Part shown: piece after piece, positions 1 to 19,194 of the stretch
How positions within the stretch are numbered: the first letter of the stretch is position 1
How the letters are laid out: each line of letters starts with the position of its first letter
Origin: Aplidium turbinatum
Taxonomy: Eukaryota > Chordata > Ascidiacea > Aplousobranchia > Polyclinidae
Direction: 5' to 3'
NCBI GenBank assembly: GCA_918807975.1
Contig: OU964935.1
Location: forward strand, 5,481,823-5,545,822
Length of the DNA: 64,000 nt
Notes under the pieces: model-generated
What the model was told of the DNA's origin: nothing
The model's database searches: none
The model's input: only the letters and a program-made list of their open reading frames with translations
Position numbers and translations under genes: made by a program

Positions 1-478
1 GCCGTATTTTCCTCAGATTCTGAGGTAAAAGCCTCAGAAACATCGCCATCTAACTACAATGGTATTTCAATATCACTCTTAGAGCTCGATAGAGTGTGGG
101 ACTTTAAATGTTGGCATTTTCTATGAAACAACATGACAATTTCAATAGTGGGACCTGTGCACCACTGGTGCATAAGTTCCGGCAAGCACTGGTGCATAGG
201 TCCCTTCTCGGTCATTTTTGTAATTTTTACATGGCACAAAACAATCTGTCAAGTCCGATTTGACTGAAAACAATACATTCACTGAAACAATACAAGTTGT
301 ATTTGGCTGTATCTGTACGAAATTGTGAAATACAAGTTTGTACTATCAGTGCAAATTCATTGAAATTAGCTTTCTCGTTGAATGTTGCCATGTTTAGCCC
401 TATGTAATGAAAAAGGTTTTACTAATGTTAAAACAAATGGATGTATTACCAGGTGTACATGTTCCTGTTGTGTGACGG
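1..478. other. No gene recognised at left edge
   Basis: AT-rich sequence without a recognisable exon, RNA or repeat end. Upstream exons of the P2X7-like gene that follows could lie here or beyond the window, but none can be supported. Confidence 0.5.
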
Positions 479-961
479 ATGACAGTGGAAGTGCAAACTG
501 AAGCTGTATGCTGCCATGAGGTGGAAGCAGAGCGCATGCAAGCCTTGCTCAACGAGAATGGAAGCATGAATTGTGTTACCCAACATCCAGGGTTTGAAGC
601 AGTGTGTCTCAACCCATGGATACTCGAGACTGCCCATAGCGCTTACATGCAACAGTATAGACCAGGAGCACAGCGAGGACCCCGATGCAGGTTCGCTACC
701 TAAATGGAGCCTATCAACATTATTAGCATACTATTAAAAAGCAATGCTGTTTTGAATGTGAACGAGTTACTGTAGCAACTAGCAAGAGTAAATATAACCA
801 AAAGTTGTTTTTACAGATGCTATAAGCACATTTCCTACAGACAGTTTGTTCGGTGGATCTGGGGTTATCTTGGTAGATCAAGCCGTGCGCCTCCTGACGT
901 CATTTCGGCCATTAGATCGAAGTTTCCAAGTGACAAAAACGAATACGTTGGGTTTAAGTAG
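479..961 (+). CDS. P2X7-ballast-like cysteine-rich domain protein, last two exons
   Basis: Two exons join in frame. The first covers about 479-690 and ends CGATGCAG|GTTCGC. The second is 817-961, after the acceptor TTTTTACAG, and ends at a TAG. The first exon has paired cysteines (AVCCHEVEAE), then NCVTQHPGFEAVCLN and WILETAHSAYMQQY. The second gives CYKHISYRQFVRWIWGYLGR and a tail rich in basic and polar residues. This order (CC, C-T-x-HPGF-x-x-VCL, Y-QQY, YRQFVRW-WG-LG) is that of the intracellular C-terminal ballast of P2X7 receptors and of the many P2X7-like proteins of invertebrates, where cysteines bind zinc. No P2X channel domain is seen. An in-frame stop lies just upstream at 473-475, so 479 may be a true start or an acceptor may lie nearby (GACAG at 482-486). 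A candidate AATAAA lies near 1086. The domain call is firm; the gene's start is not. Confidence 0.72.
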
Positions 962-1140
962 GCTATACAGAAAAGTTTGGGTGTTCATCAGGACAATTAT
1001 CGTTTCTAGCACTAGTTGCTACGTTCATCTGATGAAATTGAAAGTAAAATTAACAACAAACAAGATGGTTAAGTATCCTGATTTAAAATAAAGTCACAAT
1101 ACAAAGTCTGCTTTGAGAAAAGCTTAACGCGAATCAATTC

Positions 1141-1640
1141 ATTCAGAGCATTGTTAGAAGAATGCAAATGAGACTTTGCACTAATGCCGACATAAGCTAA
1201 TGGTCAGCTACTGATTGATATTGCTAACTTGCAACCTGCAAAAATGATAGAAGGAAATTTGCGTCATGGAGAAGCAGAGGTGAGAAGAATTTGTAAACGC
1301 TTTGACATTGATGAAATACATTCAATCCAAGGGAGACTTTAATGAAAAAGTTGAAATTGTGCCCAATAATTTGAAGTCTGTTTTGACAGCTATTTCAACT
1401 TTACCTTGTTCGACAGCAGAATGTGAACGTGGTTTCAGTTTAATGAACAATATTATCACAGGTATAAGAGCATCCTTGCTCATTGATAATGTGAGCTGAT
1501 TGATGTTTATTAATTGCTGTGGACCACCTGTGGCTCAATTTACCGCTAAAAATATGTAAGATCCTGGCCGCTAAACCACCGATCAGCTAAGGATACTAGA
1601 TCCCAAATTTGTAAAGAGGGTAAAGATGTAGATTCCTCTC
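1141..1640 (+). pseudogene. hAT transposase C-terminal fossil
   Basis: The reading frame near 1302-1499 holds STAECERGFSLMNNIITGIR, the core of the hAT C-terminal dimerisation domain of the KIAA1586/ZBED-like type. It is followed by a degraded INCCGPPVAQF stretch, which resembles the usual GPPL element of these proteins. Upstream, 1220-1320 reads as LQPAKMIEGNLRHGEAEVRR and also looks transposase-derived. Stops interrupt the frame and no terminal repeats were found, so this is a decayed fragment lying downstream of the P2X7-like gene. Confidence 0.65.
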
Positions 1641-9625
<7,985 letters not shown>

Positions 9626-9638
9626 TTTAATATATTGC

Positions 9639-10997
9639 CTACAATTAAAATAACCTTGAAGAAAATATGAGAACAATGATTAGGCATTGTAGACAAACAA
9701 GAGCAGATACAATGCTGGGCATTCAATCAAGTTACTCTGGTTGTGTTAATTTAGCTGTTAAACTGTACTTTCCTTGACAGAGTAGGCTATGGTAATAACT
9801 TGGACATGTTTGCAACAATTTGAAATGAACTGGTGATACTACGCTCAGCAACAACTCTAGTGATAAGAAACTTATGTTCTCATAACTTAAATATGCCATT
9901 CAAATTTTTTCAAATGTCTGCTTTCCTGTTTAAGTTTCAGAAGAAATCATTTTATACATGGCACAAAATGTTTTCCTACGCAAAATGGTGGAAAATTTAG
10001 GAAGAAATCACATTTCAAAAAAATGTTTAAAAACATGCCAAGGGATAAAATGCAACCAGTAGATAGAGCAAGAGATGTGAGCAATTCATTAGTCAAATAA
10101 TCTAACAACTTGTAATCATGAATTTAGGCAAAAACGTTTACTTTCACAATTATGTTTCTTGACCGGTTTTCCACATAGGCCATCGCTCTCAGTTTGTTTG
10201 AAACTAGAAATTATCTCTGCTGTATGGAAACTTATACCAACGATGGCCCAGTGGATAAATCATTAACAACAATTTTGACGTAAAATTTTATATACTAAGT
10301 CAACAGTGGTCCACAAACTAGACTGTTGTAACAAAGAATTTACACAGTGACGATACTGGTTGGTTAATCAAACATGAAATTGGTTGAACAAACTTTCCTT
10401 GTTCAGCAAAGTAGTGTTCTAGCATGGACTTCTTAATAGTAGGATCTGGACTGGAAACCGAATTTCTGATGTGACCAAACAGAGGCCAAAGGTTCATCGC
10501 ACACATAGCCGTACGAGACCAAACCATTTGGGGAGGGGGGGGCAGAACATAAATTTGCCCAAATCTGCACGCTTTTATAGAAATTGCCCAAATATAATGT
10601 ACCGTATGCGGTGCATGATAACAGTGAAAAACTAACATAACAAGATCACCAGCTAGCTAGAATTTCTTACCAAAGTAATCAAGATAGAACAACTGAATTC
10701 ATCTTTGAAGATACCTTGCTTGTGCATTGCTCGATGATTCTGCACTTTGGCATGGTAGGTAGGAGTAACAAATATTGTTTTACACACCACAAATAAAAAA
10801 CAACCCCACTTAAATATTCTGTATAAAAAGTATAAGGTAGGCCACTGGTTAAAATTAGACCTATATAGACCAAGTGCACTGATTAATAGACCTTGAAGTT
10901 GAAACAATGGAGCCTGTCTGCAGTTATATGATTGCACAAATCATATCAGAAAAATCAGCAACAGGAAATATATTAGTACTTACCAAAATGTATTATA
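9639..10997. other. Upstream of the PP2A start; no gene recognised
   Basis: The acceptor at 9639-9640 implies that at least one 5' UTR exon and the PP2A promoter lie at higher coordinates on the minus strand. I could not place a donor, a TATA element or an initiator with confidence. No coding sequence is supported here. Confidence 0.45.
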
Positions 10998-11268
10998 CAG
11001 CTACCGCAAAATGACTTCGGACCTTTTTACCAAAATTTACGCCAGGTTGGTAGCTGTGCGTTTTACATCAGATCATACCACTAACAATAAGGATTGTGAC
11101 TAACAATGCAAAGATTGTGAAAAATGTGAAGAAGGTTATATTATAATAATGCAATATGACAAATTATTAAGAAAGGTCGATAGTTTTTATTAAAAAATTT
11201 TCATTGTATACAAAATGCTTGTTTTTCTTGAAAATTTAGAAAGGTCCGAAGTCATTTTGCGGTAGCTG
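10998..11268. mobile_element. MITE with TA target duplication (Tc1/mariner or pogo type)
   Basis: CAGCTACCGCAAAATGACTT at the left end is repeated inverted at the right end (AAGTCATTTTGCGGTAGCTG), with about 28 bp of near-perfect terminal repeat continuing into CGGACCTTT. TA dinucleotides flank both ends (10996-10997 and 11269-11270). It is 271 bp long, AT-rich inside and has no ORF. Confidence 0.85.
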
Positions 11269-12019
11269 TATTGTTGTTTGTACTTACTGCAGGAATACGT
11301 ACAAGAATCCTTTAATGAGAATTACAGGCAAGAAAATATACCCACCTAATTTTCTAATATTACACCCAGCATTTTCGGAAAGGAAATTTTGAAATTGAGT
11401 ATGTATATTTGTAATTGGACAATATAAATGCACTCATGATAATATAATAAACCCAAGTTTGCACATTTTACTTTTGATTCTAGGATGTCTCACCCTGATT
11501 AAGCATCTTTTTAAATGAAACCACAATCTGAAAGCAGAGCGCTCGGCTTGAGACTTGGCTAAATTCAACAACAGAGTAGCCTAACCCTTGTGTGATGCTT
11601 AAGGCAACCGCCTTGAGACACACAAAGAGACTGGCTATCTTGCTGATGACTAATTGTACAATTTTTGAATTTTTATAGACCGCTACACAGTACACACATA
11701 AATAATCCTCCAACTGGTGTGATGGACCTCAGACAGCAATGCAAAAACATAAGGTGTGGCCATGAAATTAGTAAACATTGATCAAAAGAAATATGCACTG
11801 TAATTTACCACTTTACTGTACTGTACAGAATAATAATGCAAATCACCACCTTGGTTTTGAGAACTACATCGTTGGTTTAAAAGCATATGTAATTATCTTT
11901 GTATTGATATGTAAAAAAACTGAAAGTAGCATAAACACTTCAAAATACAGTGGATCATCAAGTAATGCTTAACCTCAGCGCCTGGCAATACCAACACGAG
12001 TCTCCTACAAGTCAGCAGT
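11269..12019. other. No gene recognised
   Basis: AT-rich intergenic sequence. The short ORFs here have no recognisable motif. Confidence 0.45.
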
Positions 12020-12320
12020 TGTGAACTGAGCAAGTGACAACTGAGCAAGCGACAACTGAGCAAGCGACAACTGAGCAAGCGACAACTCAGCTAACAACAT
12101 TTCAGCAAGAGGCTGAAGTTGGCTAATGAAGAAGCTGTGCATTGTGCAAGTAACAATTGAGCAAGCCAAAACTTGTCATGTCACAAGTCAGCAAATTCGG
12201 TTTGGCAAGCAATGACCAAGCAAATCCGCTGCTAGGTGAAAATCTTATTTGCCGACTTGAACAGTTGCTGAAATGTAATTGCTGAGTTGAAGCACTTGCT
12301 GAGTTGTTGCATGCTGAGTG
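12020..12320. repeat. Tandem 16-bp repeat with degenerate inverted tail
   Basis: TGAGCAAGCGACAAC and close variants recur about five times in 12026-12090. The motif then decays (GCAAGTAACAATTGAGCAAG, CAAGTCAGCAAATTC). By 12285-12320 it appears inverted as GCTGAGTTGAAGCACTTGC and GCTGAGTTGTTGC. It could fold into a long imperfect hairpin. Confidence 0.7.
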
Positions 12321-12924
12321 GTACGACTACCTACCAACATTGCATAAACAATATCACATTGATACCAGGTGCACACTTCAAATGTATGTAGAGTTTAAAC
12401 CTTGCACTAAAAAAAACTCAAAATGTGTTCTACTAGCTAAACAGTAGAATTACCCTAATCAGATACCAAAGGCTAACAGCAGGAGCAGAGTTCATATATA
12501 TACCTAGTACAGAAGTACACACTTGGAGTATATGCTGTGGCTAGAGTGTACTGTGGCTACATCTATACTGCACAATAGTTTATCTAAGCACTTTTCACTG
12601 CCAATTTTACCTGCATACATGCTTGAATGAGCTTTGCTAACTACCAGAGCAACTGTTAAATATGAGCTTTTACATGCATATAGCTCTGTTGTTTAAAAGT
12701 CAACATCAAAAAGACAAAAATTATAGCTGAAAAGGCGAATAACACAAATATCAAGATCTGCAACAAAAACATTGAAACAGTGAAGGATTGAAAATTGAAA
12801 TTAAAAAACATTGAAAGGTTTGAAATAAATGAATATATTATGATTGGTTTGAGATGATATATTTCAGCAGTAGCATTTTAAATGTTGGTGAAATTAACAT
12901 GACACAGTTGCATAAACAAACTAA

Positions 12925-13600
12925 ATATATTTTTTTTGGAGCGCAACTGCATCATTTTAATTTGGGTAGTTTTATAAAAGTAACCAAACAAAGCTAAGCA
13001 ACACCACAACATTAACATTACATTTAACAGACCGTATAACATTCTTTTGTTAAATGTTGTGGTGTTGCTTAGCTATGTCCGTTTATGGTTGAAAAAGTAC
13101 TGTAACCTCTCCACCCGAATTGTTTTATGAAAGTATTCACCAGATTTATATAAATTCATATGTTGTAGTTGCCCAAATCAAAATGATGCATTCATGGATT
13201 TTATGAAAAAAATTAAAGACTTTGTAAATTTTGATGCCGAGGCAACTGCATCATGCCAACTTGGGCAGTTTTATAAATAGACTATGATCAGGTAATTTCA
13301 TATTTTTTTTGTTGCCCAAATCTAAACGATACAGTTATGTCAATGGAAAAAATTATTGAATTTGTTCATCTTGGGAAAACTGCCTCACGCTAATTTGGGC
13401 AGTTGCATAAACAGACTATATAATCAGTTTCATCAGATAATTTCATGTTTTCAGCAGCCCAAATCAACGCGATGCATTTATGAAAATTAATAAAATTAGC
13501 TATATAGCAAATTGTGCGTTTTGATTTGGGCAGTTTCACAAAAGTATTAGAAACATATTTTGGTGGCTGCCCAAATTGGCATGATGCAGTTGGTTAAATG
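12925..13600. repeat. Array of alternating inverted units (GCCCAAAT / GATGCA)
   Basis: A unit of the form GCCCAAAT-x4-6-GATGCA alternates with its reverse complement TGCATCA-x6-TTTGGGCAG-TTTTATAAA. Plus-type blocks start near 13171, 13313, 13458 and 13569; minus-type blocks lie near 12945, 13240, 13378 and 13525. The alternation gives a period of about 140 bp for each inverted pair. TGATGCATT and TAGACTAT segments are conserved between units. No ORF is present. Confidence 0.72.
12982..13090. mobile_element. Foldback MITE, copy 1
   Basis: GCTAAGCAACACCACAACATT (12993-13013) is perfectly mirrored by AATGTTGTGGTGTTGCTTAGC (about 13052-13072). The outer arms AACCAAACAAA and GTCCGTTTATGGTT also pair imperfectly. 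It sits inside the alternating inverted array and shares the outer sequence GCTATGTCYGTTTATG with the element at 41396-41620. Confidence 0.75.
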
Positions 13601-14824
13601 CAATTCGTACTACAGTTTGATCACCATGCAATACAATACATCAGTACGGGTGTGCCAAATGAAAATTTTGTGGCACATTTCTTGTGCAAATAAGAGGCTG
13701 TATTATACTTAGTTTGATAGGTAAAAGATATTAATCTATAGTTTTTCTTAGTTCATGCAATTTTGTAGCTTATCATATAGCAATTTTTACCCTAATTATT
13801 GCAAGATTTTGCACGAATTCGCGATGTTTTGAAACAACAGGGGGGGCAGCTACACTCTCTGGCTTGTACGGCTATGATCGCACACTAAGTTGAAATGCAG
13901 AGTCAAATATTCATATCCAACAGAAATAATTTAATGTAAGAAAAGTAAGATGGCGTTCTGTGGATTATGGCGATTGTCGTGCTGCTGGTTTCAAATTTAG
14001 TGAATTAGGTTCGATTCTCTGGCAAGTCAAATAGTACAATGTTATGTTAATGGTAACTGTAAGCTGAAAATTGAATGAGGCTGTTCACCAGGCATTAAAT
14101 TAAATGATATGAGATGTTCTACTGGTGCAAATTAAGCTAAACTATCACAAGATGTATACAGTGACAATCTGCTTTTATTTCGACGTTTCGTCAATCAGAC
14201 ACGACTGTAAGCTTACATAATTCAATAAATTTGGCATACAGATGTTTGCATTATAGTTTAAGACTTAAGAGGAAGAGAGTTTTTACATTAGCAGTAGCAC
14301 TAGGTTTGATTCGAAGACAAGATGCATGAAAATAAACGTGGGCATGCAAAGTGCGGAAAAAATTTTACACTACAAATTGATAAAAAAAACTTTCAAGTCT
14401 GCTGCAAAATAACATTTTTTGGTACGGATTGTCATTTTTTGCTAAGCCGAATACTTTTTAATTTTTTTTTAGAAGTATTTGCATATTTTTCAGTGATTTT
14501 TCGACATAAATTTTTGCACATGCAATTATAAGCGTGCGGCGATTCCTTCAATAATGTTATGATTCCTGAATACTGTTGCACATAGCTGGAACTGAAAAAG
14601 GTGGCACAAAAGTTCCTTCATAAAAAGTTAATAAAACAAGCTTTTTAAATATTTCTCGTTGGTTTAAACCTCAGAGAGACTGTGACACCTCAGCAAAGAT
14701 TTTCTAGCAAAGGACGCCAATGTTGTATATTTCTTTAGTTGGTCACCAGAGACCGTCTCGACTAACTTCTTGAAAAAGGGAGTTGATATGATGTGGAAGA
14801 TCTGCTGTAAATTCTTCTACCATT
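13601..14824. other. No gene recognised
   Basis: AT-rich intergenic sequence. The CGACGTTTCGTCAATCAG block near 14180 looks like a fragment of a repeat, but its family could not be assigned. Confidence 0.4.
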
Positions 14825-15052
14825 TCAACATTTTGCTTCTTTGCAGGAATCGCATTTGTATGACTTTACTAGCGACCGACAGCAGTAGCCGGTAAAGTAA
14901 TATAAGACAACTTGCTCCAAAGTAAATTTAAGCAATGCTTTTTCGTGATTGTCACACACTTCCAAATATTCTCCAATTAATTTAGTCAGGTTGGACTTGA
15001 ACCCATCTGCAGTTTTAACCTTTCTCTGGGGCATGTTTTTGATAAAAACCAT
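14725..15052 (-). pseudogene. Possible THAP/P-element-like transposase fragment
   Basis: On the minus strand, 15052-14825 reads FKSNLTKLIGEYLEVC, then LEQVVLYYFTGYCCRSL and CDSCKEAKC. The pattern (V-YYxxGY-xR.L, CxxC) resembles the C-terminal segment after the catalytic domain in THAP9/P-element-like transposases. No other domain, terminal repeat or splice structure supports it, so it is only a probable fossil of unassigned type. Confidence 0.35.
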
Positions 15053-15623
15053 TACATTTTTCAGTTCAGAAAAACAGGATATCTTTTCAGAAGAAACAAT
15101 GTGGCATTGTGGCTGTACTGATTTCGAGGTATAATTTGTTGCTGACTGTATGCATTACAGTTGAGGTTTGTATCTACAACAGTTGATGACAGGACCATCA
15201 CGTGTAAATCTTCAGACAAATGAACCAGATTGATTCCAGGCATCAAACTTCAATTGTTGTATGACCAATTTGGTATCTGTCCGTTTCCGTCTCTGCTATT
15301 GATCGCGAGAATTTTCAACAAAATCTTTACTTGAAATGTAATAGATCTTTACTTGAAATGTAATAACATAGCCTTGAATATTGGCTTGGCTTAATGTATT
15401 TTCTGGCAATTTTCTGCAACCAAGCAGTGACAGTCTTCGAAATTAGCCTCGGCAATTGCCGACGAAGATGCATGAATGGCGCATTAGCGTCGGCAATAAA
15501 AATGCCGAAGCCACACGAGCACTTGTAAGGACCACAAGGTTACAAAAAAAACTAATTTTCTTAGACTACACCAGACTAGGATGTTGATTCAATCTTACTA
15601 TTGCTGGATGTTTTCAGCTAGGA

Positions 15624-16359
15624 CAGTGATTCTCAAACTGTGTGCCGCCACAGATTCTCAAGTGTGCCGCAAATCTTTTTGAAATTTTGGAAAAGAACTG
15701 TATAAACATTTAATAAAAAAGCCATTCAGACAAACATGCGACTTAAAAGCGCTTTAACTCCTTCAATAGATGATAAATAAGCACATGTAACGATGAAACC
15801 AATTATGGCATTGCCTATACAGCAGGGTAATTGCCACGTCACTATTGGGCTGCTATGTTAGCTATTGCTATTGCTAACATTACTTCCCACCATTTGGAAG
15901 CAATGAATCAAGCAATCTTTCTGCAGAAGAAGAACAGCTCATTGATTTACGAAACAACCCATTTTTTCAAACGCTGTTTCCACAAAAAAACTTGGATGCG
16001 TTTTGGCTGTCTGCTTCCAAATTCTATTTCATGATCCGTACAAAAGCAATCAAAATTACATTGCCATTTGCATCTTTATGGCTATGTGAACATGGCTTTT
16101 CTGTTTTGACTGAAATTAAAAGCTGTAAACGAGAGAGACTGCTTGAAATTGACGATGAAATTCGGGTGTATGTTTGTCTACAATGCAACCTCGTTTCAGT
16201 CGAAGCTTATATTGGTATAAACAAGCACATCCATCGCATTGACACGTGAAAATAATTTTTTTTAAAGCAACTTTTCTTCTTTTGTAAGTGTGCCGCGTGC
16301 GCCGTGCGTTTTATATTTTTTCTAATGTGCCACAAGCTGAAAAAGTTTGAGAACCACTG
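15624..16359 (+). mobile_element. Internally deleted hAT element with perfect 8-bp target duplication
   Basis: The ends CAGTGATTCTCAAACT and AGTTTGAGAACCACTG are inverted repeats, flanked by AGCTAGGA on both sides (15616-15623 and 16360-16367). Subterminal GTGCCGC/GTGCCAC words recur. Inside, 15831-16249 keeps a late part of a ZBED5/SCAND3-like hAT transposase: FMIRTKAIKITLPFASLWLC, HGFSVLTEIKSCKRERL and DDEIRVYVCLQ. The N-terminal zinc finger and catalytic core are missing and the frame is shifted. It is a 736-bp deletion derivative of an autonomous hAT. Confidence 0.92.
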
Positions 16360-16806
16360 AGCTAGGAGAATTGAATCTTTTATAGAAATATCACGCTTTT
16401 GCATTGGTTTAACGCCAGTAGACGTCAAATTATTGCAAGCCTCAAACAGACTTTGTGTTGCTCGCAATGTCCCAATTGTGCCGAAATTATGTTAGTGTAT
16501 ACGTAAACCGAGGTAATCTTCTCGTAGGGAGCTACTAATTACCGGTTAAGCAATTAACATTATTTTATGATAATAATTCAATGTCGCTAGATGTCGAATT
16601 AATGTAAAACAAACGTAAATTTCTTATTGGGCATTATTGTTACGGTACGCAATATAACCTGCCGGGAAAACTAAATCGATTTGTGCTGACTCGAACGTTG
16701 AATCAACTCAAAATTAACTTACTTTCTCTCCACTAGAGTTATTCAACGTGAATTACCGTAACAGCATGCGTATCGCGTTGCTCGCTTTATCGCTACTTTT
16801 GGTGTA

Positions 16807-17060
16807 ATGGATGTTTTGAGAAGAGCGCTGGAGTTGCGAGTGGAGGGTCGTAGAAAACAAGGAAGACCAAAGAAAACATGGAAAAAGCAAGTTGAGGAAG
16901 AAAGCAGCAAGGTGGGCTTGACAAGAGAGGACGCGCTAGACAGATCGATGTGGAGGCAGGGTGTGAAGACGATTGCGGCACTTGGAGGTGAATCCGGCCA
17001 CCCTCGGTAACGGGGACATCACCGGATTAAAACTGGACTACTACTACTACTACTTGGTAT
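16807..17060 (+). mobile_element. LINE 3' end fragment
   Basis: The ORF has MDVLRRALELRVEGRRKQGR, PKKTWKKQVEEESSKVGL and DRSMWRQGVKTI, the C-terminal tail motif seen after the RT domain in many LINE ORF2 proteins (ALE-V-GRR-GRPKKTW). It runs on as GNGDITGLKLD into a (CTA)n tract at 17037-17054, a plausible retroposed 3' tail. Only the last 80 or so codons remain. Confidence 0.78.
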
Positions 17061-17585
17061 TATTACATCACAACAAATCAAACAATGCGGTCGTGATAGA
17101 CTACTCTAGTATATTTTTCGCTTCTTGTTTTACATGTTTTGGTACAATCTTTTCGTAATAAATGTTCACAGCAATTGCCGAGGTAATTTCAACTTTTGCC
17201 GTTTGGCCTCGCAACGTGTTTGCTGAAGTAAAAATATGCTAATTTTGAAGACTGAGTGAGAAGTTTCGGATCTTGATCTTTCAGGGGAAATGCATGAAAA
17301 CTAACATTTGCATTTTTTTTTGACCACGATAGCCAAATTTGCAGTTAATAGCAGAACGTTTGTAAAGTTCATTTATTTATTTGTCACAAACACAAACATG
17401 AAAAGAATACAAAGTATACAATAATAATCGGTTGTGTGTCATATGACGAGGAGACTGCGAAAAGACCAAACGGTCATCTAGTCAGCAGTCAAACCATAAT
17501 TCAATATAACATAAAACACTTTAACTTAATTTCAATGATGTTAACAATAGCCATGTGATTTCGCTTTGTCTGGAGTTTTATTGTC

Positions 17586-18134
17586 TTAATCTTTTGTCGA
17601 AACGAAAACTCTGCTAGGTTGGTACAGAAGATAACCTGTTTCATCAATGTTATAAATTACCTGAGGGTGTTCTTTAATGCTGTTGCTGGTGTAAATGTCA
17701 TCCAGGTCACTGTAAAATACTGTCACTCTCTTTTTGTTGAAAGCATGTGCACGTGAAATGCTTAAACCTTCTGGTCTGCTAATTGAAAGAAATGGGTGCC
17801 TTTTTTTGAATGAGAACCACCAATCTCTAGAGCACATTTCGTTAGTTTGCCAGTTGTTTGGTACTTTCCCCGATAGTAATCCGCGTCGATTCAGTTTGCA
17901 AGCATATTCATAAGACAGCTGCAGAAACCTTTCAATAATTAAAGGGAAGCCTCGATTTTCCATGTGCTGCAACCGTAGTGTCATCTCGTCTTTTTGCATA
18001 GCTGAGAAAATAGTTGCTCCACCAGGAGGTCGTGATGTTCCAGGATTTCGGAGATGATTGGATAGCGTTTTTTTTGGAATTCCATACACCTTTGATGCAG
18101 AACTTGGAGTTTGATCTCCACATTGAATGGCCAA
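17586..18134 (-). mobile_element. Pogo/Tigger-like transposase fragment
   Basis: The minus-strand ORF of about 180 residues opens with a psq-type helix-turn-helix (SASKVYGIPKKTLSNHLRNP). A CENPB-like segment follows (RLQHMENRGFPLIIERFLQL, WWFSFKKRHPFLSISRPEGL) and then the first catalytic aspartate block, YNIDETGYLLYQPSRV. The order matches pogo/Tigger DDE transposases. The rest of the catalytic domain is absent and no terminal repeats were found, so it is a truncated copy. Confidence 0.85.
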
Positions 18135-18150
18135 AATAGCAGCTTCAAGA

Positions 18151-18425
18151 GCACAGTCGAGAGCCTGCGTGTTCGACTCCAGCCACCCGCACTTGCTGTT
18201 GTTTCTCTGGGCAAGAAACTTTACGATAATTGCCTCTACCCAGTGATCGATTTCGAGTAATGGGTAGTACCAAATTTAAGTCATAAATAGAGTAGACAAC
18301 CGGAAACAGACATTGCAGTCAGCTGCAGCGTGGCTCAGGTGTACGTCGGAAGGCGTACACCGATGCATAACGCTCAAGTCCGCTTTCCCGCAATGCAGGA
18401 TAAAGATAATAAAACAAAAAGGGAA
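18151..18425 (+). mobile_element. SINE family 2, 5'-truncated
   Basis: It starts inside the tRNA-like head (GTCGAGAGCCTGCGTGTTCG), runs through the body TTGCCTCTACCCAGTGATCG and GGAAGGCGTACACCGATGCA and ends in an AT-rich AAAGATAATAAAACAAAAA tail. It matches the minus-strand copies at 55300-55932 and 56905-57206. Confidence 0.85.
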
Positions 18426-18516
18426 AAATCACTTTCTAAACTAAAGTTGATAAAAAATTACCTTCGCTCTACAATGGGCCAAGAACGCTTGATTGGACTA
18501 GCTATTGTTTCAATTC

Positions 18517-18831
18517 GCCCCGATAGCTCAATTGGTTAGCGCGTCACTTCTGGAACGAGGAAGCTTCAAGATCAATCGACGCTGGTTCGACTCTCGGAGT
18601 GTGCGCTTGAGCAACGCACGTTAAGGACTGCTCTCCATTCAGCGGCATCTAATGGATGGAATAGTTCCCAGGCACAAGACTTCAATAATCGGAAACTTCA
18701 CTCTGTCAATCTCGGTGACCGGGCCATGCGTCAGTGATTCAAAGCCTCTACAAGTATGCGAAACTGCCAGGATTAAGCTCTGCAAGAAGCTTTCCCAGTC
18801 AGAGGGTAAAGATTCAATCAATCAATCAATT
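18517..18831 (+). mobile_element. SINE family 1, full length
   Basis: The tRNA-like head is GCCCCGATAGCTCAATTGG, with box A TAGCTCAATTGGTTAG and box B GGTTCGACTCT. The body contains CAGCGGCATCTAATGGATGG and AAAGCCTCTACAAGTATGCG and ends in an (AATC)n tail. It is nearly identical along its length to the copy at 55577-55885, which marks a recently active family driven by an internal Pol III promoter. Confidence 0.9.
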
Positions 18832-19194
18832 GAGCACAACGTGGGCTTTTCTTATTAAAGAGTTTGGCGCAATAAAAACTAGAAAGGTGAATTTTGTGTA
18901 AGTGCTAAAGATGAGTAGTATAGGACTCGGAGGGACAGCTCGTGTAATGGTGCTGTGGCGTTGCAGCTCCACCAATTTTTTTGGGCTCATTCTGCCCGTA
19001 AAACACGTTGTGATCTTTCATTATTTTTGTTAAATTTGTTTAAGTTTGCAGACCTTTCAAACTTTTTCGCTTTGTTGACTGGAAATTCCTTCTCAGAGAG
19101 GGAAACTACCTCGTTGTCACATGACTTCCACTCAAGCTTGACCGCTATGATTTCGCTCTGTGAGGCGCTACGATTTTGGTTGGTTGGTTGCGAT

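Noticed and set aside
846-1091. 81-codon ORF overlapping the second P2X7-like exon
   Set aside because: It is a different frame of the same exon. The other frame gives YRQFVRWIWGYLGR and splices in phase.
18517-18600. tRNA gene
   Set aside because: Boxes A and B are present but the cloverleaf is imperfect and the sequence continues into a conserved body and (AATC)n tail, with near-identical copies elsewhere. It is a SINE head. The same applies to 4180-4252, 55577 and 57140-57206.
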